Origin: Vigna angularis
Taxonomy: Eukaryota; Streptophyta; Magnoliopsida; Fabales; Fabaceae
DNA length: 64,000 bases
Assembly: GCF_016808095.1 (NCBI RefSeq)
Contig: NC_068972.1
Coordinates: 3,919,001 to 3,983,000 of the forward strand
Direction of reading: 5' to 3'
Shown here: positions 25,391 through 36,115 of the stretch, in pieces
Position numbering within the stretch: the first letter of the stretch is position 1
Layout of the letters: each line of letters starts with the position of its first letter
Position numbers and translations under genes: made by a program
The notes under the pieces: generated by a model
What the model was told of the DNA's origin: nothing
What the model saw: the letters and a program-made list of their open reading frames with translations, nothing else
The model's database searches: none

Positions 25391-25696
25391 ACCACGTCAC
25401 GGGCAGTGAACCGCCCACGTCACCGCAATCTGAACACTTCACCGGATCATTCAATCGGTAGGAGCGACGAGCAATGTGTACAAAGAGCAGGGACGTAGTC
25501 AACGCGAGCTTATGACTCATGCTTACTAGGAATTTCTCGTTGAAGACCAACAATTGCAATGATCTATCACCATCACGATGAAATTTCAAAGATTACCCAG
25601 GCTTGTTGGCTAAGGCTATAGACTCGTTGAATACATCAATATAGCGCACGTGCGGCCCAGAACACCTAAGGGCATCACAAACCTGTTATTGCCTCT
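25308..25696 (-). rRNA. 18S rRNA 3' fragment (degenerate, partial)
   Basis: Minus strand from GAGGCAATAACAGGTTTGTG to GTGAACTTGCGGAAGGACCA followed by TTG, the last ~390 nt of 18S. The universal decoding-site word GTACACACCGCCCGTC reads GTACACATTGCTCGTC here, three C-to-T changes, so it cannot be functional. Its 5' edge joins directly to 26S interior sequence. Confidence 0.92.
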
Positions 25697-26169
25697 TTCG
25701 GTTCATCCCGCATCGCCAGTTCTGCTTACCAGAAAGGGCCCACTTGAAGCTCTCGATTTCGTTGCACGGCTCAACAGAGCAGTCGCACCGTCCTACCTCT
25801 AATCATTAGCTTTACCCGATAGAACTCGCCTGCGGGCTCTAGCTATCCTGAAGGAAACTTCGGAGGGAACTAGCTACTAGACAGTTCGATTAGTCTTTCG
25901 CCCCTATACTCAAGTCAAATGAATGATTTGCACGTCAGTATCGCTGCGGGCCTCCACCAGAGTTTCCTCTGGCTTCATCCCGCTCAAGCATAGTTAACCA
26001 TCTTTTGGATCCCGACAGGTATGCTCTCACTCGAACCCTTCACAGAAGATCAGGATCGGTCGGCGGTGCAACCCACAAGGGGATCCCACCAATCAACTTC
26101 CTTAGGTCTTACGAGTTTACTCACCCGTTAACTTGCACACATGTCAAACTCCTTGGTCCGTGTTTCAAG
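25697..26169 (-). rRNA. 26S rRNA interior fragment (degenerate), fused upstream of 18S
   Basis: Minus strand from CTTGAAACACGGACCAAGGA through TGAAGGGTTCGAGTGAGAGC, TCCGAAGTTTCCTTCAGGAT, GAGTTCTATCGGGTAAAGCT and GTAAGCAGAACTGGCGATGC to GGGATGAACCGAAAG, i.e. the 26S segment a few hundred nucleotides after the piece at 24363-24746. An internal deletion joins GATTAGAGG to TAGGACGG. At about 25696 the sequence switches to 18S with a short AG/GAG overlap and no intergenic spacer. Confidence 0.88.
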
Positions 26170-28930
26170 TTAGTTTAATAACAAGGAGTAACATATAATT
26201 TATCAAATATAATCCAAATTTAATATTTTAAAATTTATATTTAATTATTTAATTTATCAAATTAATTAAATTAGGCGGTTTAAGCTGTGAATTAATTCAG
26301 TCAAGTATTTTGAATTTTACATTTATATTAAATTAGTTTTTAATGAAAAAATATTTTTATTTTAAATTAATGACATAAATATAATGAGTCATGTATAACA
26401 TAAATAATGATTATTATATTAAACTATTATTTTATATTATTTACTATTAAATTTTAACATAATATCATATTAAAAATAAAATTTAAAATTTAAAATATAA
26501 ATGCAAATTTATAGATATTAAAAAATAAATTCAAGTTATATTAAATATTCCTAAAATTGGTTAAAAATATCACTTTAAAATCCACTTTTTTAATATAATA
26601 TAAAGTTTATTCTAAGGAGATGATCTATCAAACTTATTTATTAATGTCAAATCTTATTCACAGTATATATAACTTAAAATATAGTTCTTAACAAAATTCT
26701 AACCCACAGTTATAATTATTCAGTTTATTCCATCTTACTTATTCAATCAAATCACTTAAATTTATTTCCAGAATACATATTTTCTCATCATCCCTCTTAT
26801 GTTTAGTTTAATTGATTAAAAGCTATACACTTACAGTAATTATTAATAAGAAACGAAATTTTCGAATTTATATAATTTTCCAAGAAAGTCAATTAAAAAA
26901 TATATGTTCAAAAGAAATATTAATAAATGCTTTACTGGTGTATTTTTTTATTAATAAGAAAAATACATTGAAACTTCAAGTTATTTCTTTCCTTTCTTGT
27001 TTGTTCTCTAAGAGAGCTAGAGGAGAACAAAATTTCTTTCAGAGACACTTTCTATTATTAATTAAAACTTCTACAAAATATTATATTTTTGAATTTTCTT
27101 TTAGTTTTACAAAACGCAATGTTTTAATTTCAGTCATTGATACTGTAACAATATAGACAAAACTTTGGGAACTGACATTTCAATACCCTCACTTATGATA
27201 TTTTACCACGTGATAACAAATTTTTATTTATTCATAAAAATAAAAACCAGATTATAATTAAAGATTAATTGTCATATTTTTTTTATTTAACTAAACTTAG
27301 AAAAAAAATGGTTTTTTTCTTTTCTGAATTGAAGAACTTAAGATGGATAAGGAATTATAACTAAGTAATAGAAAATGAATAATTTAGTATAAACTAATTT
27401 GAGGGTAATGATACCAACTACTTGTATCTAGGGAGGTTTAACATACACGTATAGATCTCTACACTATTAAGATATTGTCTGCTTTGAGTCAAATCCTTAC
27501 ATATTTGTAACTCATATTCATCTTTTGTTTTATTTAACATGAGACTTTTTTTGTAACTAATATTGTATTTGTTTTAGAACAATTGTTAAGTATCCGTAAA
27601 GAAAACATGATAATTGTTAAGTTAACTTATTTTTACTCAATTGTTAAGTAACCTTAATGATATGATTATGACTTTATACGACAATTTTTTGTTATTGTGT
27701 TATTATTTTAATGTTATTTATAAAAATTAAAGCATGTCTAAATATATTTTATAACTTTTATAAGGTTTTCCGAGATGTGATGCTAAAAGGGATATGATAT
27801 TTTTGTTCATGTTTCTTAGAAAGTTCTTATTTTCCTTTTACTCGTGCCTTGTAAGATCCATTATTTTAACTTATCCAATTAAGAACTTTTCACGAGTGCC
27901 ATTTTTTTTTTAATTTGAGATATATTTTTTATCAAATAATAATAATAACAACAAAAGTTATTAGTAATTAATATTGAAGAAACATAAGAATATATGTGCT
28001 CACCTGTGGAGTTTATTTAGTAAAATAAATTAAGTTACTAAGTTGTGGAAAAACTGTTTAGATTGTAAAGAATGAAATGAGTGATGTTTAACTAAAACAC
28101 CCATTATTTAGATATATTAAAAGTAAAGGAAAATAGACTTCAATTTTGCTCTCTTGCAATTTCTAATCTATTTTTTTTTAATTTTTTTTATTAACAAGAT
28201 TCATTGATTTTTCAAATTTGTTGGCCAGGTCGAACTTTTAATTCTTGATCTATTATTTTATTTTTATGATTTTCGTGGTCACATTTTAAATAATTCATGA
28301 TTTTAACTCATTTTTTAATTTTTAAATGTTTATTTCTTACAATTTAATTAATCAAACTGATTTTATCTTAAACAAATATGATAATTTAAGGTTCAATTAT
28401 ATCTAAATAAAAAGATTGGACTTTTGATGTGTTGTGTCTTCAAAGACACCCTAAGGTATGACATGAGTAGCTCTTTCTCTTTACCTATCCTTAATCTCAT
28501 TCATATGTACTAGTAGCTTATTTCCCAAGAAATATATTGATCATTGATATCTGGTAACATTGACACTAGCTAGTTTCTTTAGCTATTCTTATTTAGAAAC
28601 GTGTATCAACTGTCCAATCACATTCTTTGCAAAGGATCATGTTCATAATTTCAATGACAAATCCATTTGTAGGGCCAATAAAACATTCTTAGCCCAAAAT
28701 TATTGTTGGCACTATAGGGAAAATGTTGGACCATGTAAGAACACCAGTGACTAATGATGCCACGACAAGAGACACTTTTATTTCGTTTAAGCATCTTAGT
28801 ATCATCACACATTACAGCCACAACACTAGCTAAACAATCCGCATTCTACCATGTATCTCAATCCACAAGCAAGCAACTTTTAGCATGAAAAGGAAAAAAC
28901 AGATGCACATAATCTCAGGCCTAACCTTTT
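26170..28930. other. AT-rich spacer, no gene seen
   Basis: Low-complexity, strongly AT-rich DNA between the rDNA island and the GH3 promoter. Short open frames (for example near 26812-27156) are compositional. No transposon ends recognised. Confidence 0.6.
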
Positions 28931-28935
28931 TTGTG

Positions 28936-28942
28936 TATAAAA
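28936..28942 (+). promoter_or_regulatory. TATA box of the GH3 gene
   Basis: TATAAAA about 80 bp before the start codon, in less AT-rich surroundings. Confidence 0.7.
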
Positions 28943-29016
28943 CCAAGCAGAAGGGTTACAACTCTCCAACTCCAACATAGCATACACAACTGCATAAAGT
29001 TCTGGCTAAAAACATC

Positions 29017-32000
29017 ATGAAAAAACAAGTTTGGTTCTTATCCATTTTCCTTTCATTTCTGATTCTTCCAACTTCTTGCCAAAAACATGCATGTGACACA
29101 GGCTCTGCTACGAAAAGCAACTTTTCATTTTGTGACACTTCTCTATCTTATGAGGACAGGGCGAAAGACTTGGTGTCACGCCTAACACTGGAAGAAAAGG
29201 CACAGCAACTAGTGGACCCTTCTGCGGGCATTTCCCGGCTGGGTGTGCCTGCTTATGAATGGTGGTCAGAGGCACTTCATGGTGTCTCAAACTTAGGGCC
29301 AGGGACACGTTTTAACAAAACGGTGCCAGGTGCCACTAGCTTCCCAGCAGTGATACTGTCAGCTGCAAGCTTTAATGAAAGTCTGTGGAACAAGATGGGG
29401 CAGGTTGTTTCAACAGAAGCTAGAGCCATGTACAATGTGGACTTGGCTGGGTTGACATTTTGGAGTCCTAACGTGAATGTGTTCCGCGACCCTAGGTGGG
29501 GACGTGGCCAAGAAACTCCAGGGGAAGACCCCTTGCTGGTGTCTAGATATGCTGTCAACTATGTTCGTGGCTTACAAGAAGTGGAGGACGAGGCAAGTGC
29601 TAAAGCTGATAGGCTTAAGGTTTCAAGTTGTTGTAAGCATTATACTGCCTATGACATTGACAATTGGAAAGGCATTGATCGCTTTCATTTTGATGCAAAG
29701 GTACATAATGTCTTCTCATAAATTAAATTTGACAACATTTTACGTAGAAATTGGTTAGGATTATGGACACATGGGGGTCTGATACTATCAAACATTTTCT
29801 TAATAAATGCATGTCATGACGAAGTTGTTTGAGAAGTATGCATAAGTGGTGTAGGATTTAATGAAGATGTCTGATTTTTTATGCATGATAACTTGGGGGA
29901 TGATTTGCTATAATTGCTCCTGCTGCAGGTGACAAAGCAAGACTTGGAGGACACGTATCAGCCTCCATTCAAGAAATGTGTGGAGGAGGGGCATGTTAGC
30001 AGTGTTATGTGTTCTTATAATAGGGTGAATGGTGTTCCTACATGTGCTGATCCAGATCTTCTCAAAGGAATAATAAGAGGCCAGTGGGGTCTAGATGGGT
30101 TTGTCTTCAATACACAACAACTCATTTGTTTAGATTTATATTCTATACATAACAAGTCTCTGGCTAACTTCAAAATTATTTAACAATTTCTTCTTTTTGC
30201 TGGCCACGAAGAACTATATATTAATATAACACAATTTAAGGTCGTCATTTCATTGAACTTTTAATCCAAGTATCCAAACCAAGTGAAGCTCCCTGACCTC
30301 TTCTACTTTCCTCACAGATATATTGTTTCGGATTGTGATTCGGTGGAAGTCTATTATGATGCAATTCATTACACTGCGACTCCTGAAGATGCAGTGGCTC
30401 TTGCACTTAAAGCAGGTAGAACTATGGTTACTTACAGCTGCAGATTTTCTGATAAGGAGGAAAAACTAATAGTGGAAATTTTGGATAACTAAATGGTATC
30501 TTATCACGTAGGTTTAAACATGAACTGTGGCGATTTTCTGAAAAAATACACTGCAAATGCAGTAAACTTGAAAAAAGTAGACGTAGCAACAGTAGACCAA
30601 GCCTTGGTGTACAACTACATAGTCCTGATGAGATTGGGCTTATTTGATGACCCCAAGTCACTTCCATTTGCAAACCTTGGGCCATCTGATGTGTGCACTA
30701 AAGACAACCAGCAACTGTCTGTAGATGCTGCAAAGCAAGGAATAGTTTTGCTGGAAAACAATGGAGCTCTTCCCTTATCCCAAACTATCATTAAAAAATT
30801 GGTTGTGATCGGACCAAATGCCAATGCAACAGAAGTTATGATCAGCAACTATGCTGGCATTCCTTGCCGCTACACCAGTCCTTTACAAGGACTACGAAAG
30901 TACATTTCTTCAGTAAAGTATGCACCTGGTTGTAGCGATGTAAAATGTGGTAATCAGAGCCTCATTGCAGCAGCAGTTAAGGCAGCAATTTCGGCTGATG
31001 CAGTGGTGTTGGTGGTGGGATTAGACCAATCTATTGAAGCAGAGGGCCTGGATAGAGAGAACCTGACATTACCTGGCTTTCAAGGGAAGCTTGTGAAAGA
31101 TGTGGCCGGGGCTACAAAAGGAAAAGTGATTTTAGTGATAATGGCAGCCGGTCCAACTGACATTTCCTTCTCTAAAAATGTCAGCAACATAGGAGGAATA
31201 TTGTGGGTAGGGTATCCTGGCCAAGCTGGAGGGGATGCTATTGCCCAAGTAATATTTGGAGACTATAACCCAGGTAAGACTACTTGTACATGTTTATCAA
31301 ATTCACATTTTAAGTATTTTACTTTTTGAATACTGTCACTGGATCGGATACTGTACAATCTTTAGACATTAACAACGGAGCATTCAACTTTAGGTGGAAG
31401 GTCTCCTTTTACATGGTATCCACAATCCTATGTTGATCAAGTGCCCATGACAGACATGAACATGAGAGCCAACATCAGTAGAAATTTCCCTGGAAGAACC
31501 TATAGGTTTTACAATGGTACTTCCCTCTATGAATTTGGTCATGGATTAAGCTATTCCACATTCTCCATGAATGTTGAATCTGCTCCCTCCACCATAATGG
31601 TTCAAAGCACATCCATTTCTGAAGCACATAACATCTTTTCTTCTGGCTCAGCCACCCAAGTTGAGTCTGTCTCCAAGGGTCAAGCTGTTGACATTTCCTC
31701 CATAAATTGTGAGGACTTGACATTTTTGCTTGTGATTGGTGTGAAGAACAATGGACCCCTAAATGGATCACATGTGGTGCTAGTGTTCTGGGAGCCAGCA
31801 ACTTCAGACCTGGTGACTGGTGCTCCAATTAAACAGCTTATAGGATTTGAAAGAGTATATGTTACGATGGGGATGACAGAGTTTGTGACAGTGAAAGTTG
31901 ATATATGCCAACTGCTAAGTAACTTGGATAATGATGGCAAAAGAAAGTTAGTGATTGGACAACACACTATTTTGATTGGTTCCTCCAGTGAAACCCAGGT

Positions 32001-32064
32001 TAGACACCACATTGATGTTAAATTTTCAGGGAGTATGAAGGCCAAGGAGTTCAAGTCTGAATGA
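29017..32064 (+). CDS. BXL: GH3 beta-D-xylosidase / alpha-L-arabinofuranosidase (BXL family)
   Basis: Exons 29017-29700, 29929-30098, 30318-30415, 30512-31273 and 31394-32064 join in frame to 794 aa, close to the usual ~770. A signal peptide (about residues 1-21, ending TSCQ) sends it to the cell wall, where the family removes terminal xylose or arabinose from xylo-oligosaccharides, arabinoxylan and arabinan. Visible: mature N-terminus with CDTS and [12 protein letters not shown] (about 40-70); the (alpha/beta) barrel with [26 protein letters not shown] near 210; GYIVSDCDS with the expected nucleophile Asp at about 290 (codon split by intron 2); the second domain with [18 protein letters not shown]; and a C-terminal fibronectin III-like domain after GRTYRFYNG and [12 protein letters not shown]. 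The model is intact. The wording matches legume enzymes annotated beta-xylosidase/alpha-L-arabinofuranosidase 1 or 2; substrate preference cannot be read from sequence. Confidence 0.95.
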
Positions 32065-32342
32065 CTAGAATATGAAAGCTTTGCTAGCAACTAGAAGCCA
32101 TAGCAGAAGTTACTCATGGTGTGTGGTAAGAATATAAAGTTGTATCAGGAAGCGACCAGTTTGACAACAGTTTGTGAAATTGGAAGAATATTATGTATGG
32201 ATCAGATGATATATAAAATATAAATTAATATATAGTTATATATTATATATAAGTATACAAGTATTTCTAAAATTTTCAATTAGTGGATGGTAAAAAATAA
32301 CTTAAGTATAAATTTAGGTATCGTATTTCTTCAAAGAAAAAC

Positions 32343-32365
32343 GCTAAAAGAAGGGCTTGAACCTT

Positions 32366-32398
<33 letters not shown>

Positions 32399-32415
32399 AA
32401 CTGAGCTATTCCAGC
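32343..32415 (-). tRNA. tRNA-Asn (anticodon GTT)
   Basis: A 73-nt cloverleaf on the minus strand. Acceptor GCTGGAA pairs with TTTTAGC (two G-T wobbles), D arm GCTC/GAGC, anticodon stem TGTGG/CCACA with loop CTGTTAA (anticodon GTT), five-base variable loop, T arm GAAGG-TTCAAGC-CCTTC. A run of T follows immediately on the minus strand, a Pol III terminator. No intron. It lies 280 bp past the GH3 stop codon. Confidence 0.93.
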
Positions 32416-34382
32416 TTTTGATATTCGTTCCAAAACAAGAAAATTTACCATATGTTTTCTTTTATTATTTAAAATGTTGATACTGGTGGGCCAAGCCTTT
32501 TCATTTCTCTCCTCGTGGAGTTCACTGAGACAAATATCTATATTTATTTTTACACAATTAAAGGTTACAGATAATAACAGTTTTAAATTTATAAGCTATA
32601 TTATAATTAAGTTTATAATAAATAAATATCTGTAAATATATAAATTATATTTTAGATTTTTGACTAATAAGTTAAATTGCGATTAATATTTTCTCATTTA
32701 TTGTTTTATAATTATATCGAAATTTAATTGATTAATAAAACTAAAGAGGATAGATTAAAAGTAATATAAGATTAAAATACACAAAAGTTAAGATGGAGTC
32801 AGTATACAATCTATATTATAATTAATTTTTTTATAAACCGACATTTATGACTATATAAATTATATTTTAAATTAAGTATACATAATATATGTAGTGATAT
32901 AAGTTTATTTTTAAACATTAATATTAATAATCTATTTTATAAATACTGAAATCTAGTTAAAAAATTAAAGAAGAAAAGATAGATAAGAGACTAAAAAGTT
33001 CAGAATAAAATTCTAAAAGTATTATAATTAAATAAAACATTTAAAAATAGTTAAAAAATAATTCTTAAAAGTACTCTAAATCAGCGTAATCATCTTCATT
33101 TATACAAAACTTAATTAAAATTAAAGTTTTTTTTATAAAGTTAAGTATTTTAATTAATTTTTTGTTGATATTTTTCATTTGATTATTTAAAAATTTTATA
33201 TTTTTTTAATTTTTTCTTTCACTGCATAGTATAATTGTTATTTTTTTTCATCTTTCTTAAATATTATGCGATTAAAATAAAATAACATTATAATAAATAT
33301 GAAATAAATTATTTTTATTATTTCCATTAAAAACTTACTGGACCGTTCTCTTAACGTTACGTATGTCAAATGTAGTGATAGTTTAATGTTATTGTAAAGA
33401 TGAAATAAGAATTATATATAAAAAATTATGACTTATTTTAACATATTTTTAATAAAAAAATATATATATTTTTTACAATAGTAATAACATTATATATCAA
33501 GCACAAAACCATCACACCTGAAAACAATTAATTAAGAATTCAATAGAAATCGAATTAAAAATATCCAATTAATTTATAGATTTAAAATTTAATTAACCCT
33601 CTATATAAATAGATAATGAGATCGTAATATTGTTTGTTTACAAAAGTTGTTAAACTCTGTATTATAATATTTTGGTGGAATTTCCTGATTATGGAAACCA
33701 AAGCTTAATGTTGGGTGGTTTTGGTTATACTACGCGTAATGTGATAGCCCCCGCGGAGAAATTCATAAAGTCAAATTAAAGAATACTAATTAATTAATTT
33801 TAAGATAAGAAGAAAGGGTAGCTTTCCACCATATCAAGCAAAAGTCATGGTCAGAGTTGTTATCCACTCAACAATTACAACCTAAGAAAAACGTGTCAAC
33901 ATATTCAAACATCCTCAATAGTCAGAACAACTTTGCTTTTCTTGGAAGGGATATATATTCTTGTTTCAATTTTATTTCCTTTAAAAGATAATATATACAT
34001 GTAGTAATAACTTAACGAAATAATCATAAACTTTTTAGGTAATATGAATAGAATAATATTTATGCATTTGTTTTGTTTTTTTTTCATTTATAGAAGAAAT
34101 ATATTAGGACTGGTTTTTTTATTTTTATAAATAAAAAGTAACAGAACAAAAATATTTAAAAAAACGGAAATAAAAAAGTGGTAGAAACGAAAAGCATATT
34201 TACTTCTTAAAAGTGTGGTGGAATGGAAGGATATGAATGGAATAATCCGCGTTGACAATTTGAGCTGTGAAATCTGTGACGGCTCACAGCGCACTCCAGC
34301 AACATAAATATGTCCTCCATCGTCACTTTGAACACAGAAAATCAAAGTTGAGTTTGTGAGAGAAAGAGAAAGTTAAGCGACA
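32416..34382. other. AT-rich spacer, no gene seen
   Basis: Low-complexity AT-rich DNA up to the 5' leader of the small gene at 34383. The last ~150 bp is less AT-rich and probably includes its promoter and 5' UTR. Nothing else supported. Confidence 0.55.
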
Positions 34383-34670
34383 ATGGAAGGTTTGATTCCA
34401 TATCTGATTCATGCGATGAAGAAGCAAAAGCCTGATATTAAGCGCAGCTACAGAAGCTTCTCCCATTCTGAAAGCTCAAACCGCAGCTACCATTTGCTGT
34501 TGGCATCTGATGGATCTTCTCACAGGAGAACAAGGTCTGATTTTCAGCCTCCCACAACTGAGTTCTTAGAGCAGAGACATGGTGCTGATGCTGTATGTCC
34601 TTCTGTCAATGTTAAATCTTCTTATGCTGCTCAACACTCTACCAATATCACTGTTCGCCATCGCAATTGA
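34383..34670 (+). CDS. small plant-specific protein of unknown function (95 aa)
   Basis: Single-exon frame starting [18 protein letters not shown] and ending in HRN. The MEGLIP(Y/F)L opening followed by a basic, Ser-rich stretch with RSYHLLL is a pattern I associate with short conserved angiosperm proteins of unknown role; no catalytic or structural domain is visible. No signal peptide or membrane segment, and the protein is basic and polar. The ATG follows a purine-rich leader (AGAAAGTTAAGCGACA), and codon use is less AT-biased than the neighbouring spacer, supporting real coding. Function not inferred. Confidence 0.75.
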   Translation: MEGLIPYLIHAMKKQKPDIKRSYRSFSHSESSNRSYHLLLASDGSSHRRTRSDFQPPTTEFLEQRHGADAVCPSVNVKSSYAAQHSTNITVRHRN

Positions 34671-35577
34671 TGTCTTCAACATTCATTCTTTTTGGACTTT
34701 CAGATATTATGTCTCTTCTAAGGTTTGATTCATTCGTTTAAGACCATGGGTCACTATCAATTGTAATCTTATTGTGTATACTTCTGATCTTGTGTAACCA
34801 CACTCTGTAATCAATGAATATTAAGAAATTTCAAGAGAAGCTAATCTCTTTTCTTCAGTTACAGATCAAACTTCAGTAATAATTGGTACAGTCGATGGAA
34901 TTTGCTTCGTTATTTTGGTTATAAAATTATGTTTTTACTTTTATATCGAACACCAAAAAAAAAAGATAAACTCTCTACTATTATATAATTCTATTCATCA
35001 AAACTTATTGATGGACTTGTATAATAGAAGTCTAAATATATACACAGTTAAAATAATAAATAAAAAGTATTCTACTCTTTTTTAGACTTTTTACTCCACC
35101 TAAATATTTATGTATATATGATCCGATACCCAGAATAATTTATTTATCACATTTTGCAAAACAAATAACAAAATGTTATTGACATAAACTTTTAAGGTAA
35201 TGAAATATACATAAAAATATATTATGATTATCAAATTAAAACAATTTAATTTCATCAAAACACCAATATACAAAATTCATTAAAATCATTTAACAAATAA
35301 AATATCAATTAAAGTTATCATGAAGACTCATTAAATATGATTCACTATAGACTAGCATCTTATTTAAATCAGTGTTTATATTTATAAATGAACCTAAAAA
35401 TAATGAATCATGATAAGTTCATCACAACTTAAGTTTGTATATCTACAATGCTATGGTGTGCAAGCACTCCACACTTAACTTCTTACCACATGATAACTTA
35501 GTTAGATCATTAGTAAAACTCATGACTCTTAAGACAATTTATTTAAAAATTACTGTCACATATATACATATATATAC

Positions 35578-35610
<33 letters not shown>

Positions 35611-36115
35611 CAAATATATATATAAATTAATAAATCGGAAGTTTAGAAAAGTCCGGTTGTCTACGTTAACGATACAGTTTCGCCACGTATTAAGATAGAT
35701 CAAAATGAAACGCTTGCAAATGTGGTGATAAGTATAATTCTGGCCATAACTGGCGTTACGTTGTTTTGTGAAATTCGTTGTCTTCTTGTTTCTAGTTGGA
35801 AAACTTTGGGTATGTAGTTAATAGTGATAAAAGAAAACACTTTACAGTTCACGAACATGTAATCCTCCTCACACAGTAGCAAATGTGAAATAGGTAGACG
35901 AGACGTCATAAACAAAAAGAAAGAGTCTCACTCTAGATATTGTTCTCTTACCAAAAAAGTAAATTGAAGTTAAAACAAAAACAGTAATCCGAGCTTGTAG
36001 GTTGCATATTGCTCTGATGCCCAATAATCAAGCACCTCTGGAAATTGTCCGAAAAGCCACGACTTGATTTTTTTTAAGACAAAAAAGAATAGAGGCTTAG
36101 CAAATACGGCTTCCG
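34671..36115. other. spacer with a short TA-rich tract, no gene seen
   Basis: Contains the 3' flank of the small gene and a mixed (TA)/(CATA) tract at about 35560-35632. No coding sequence recognised. Confidence 0.55.

Noticed and set aside
24461..25589. Several open frames on both strands of up to 188 aa
   Set aside because: They lie in rRNA and ITS sequence; the frames are open by composition and do not encode proteins.
26812..27156. 114-codon open frame
   Set aside because: Lys/Ile/Phe-rich translation typical of AT-rich spacer; no conserved motif.
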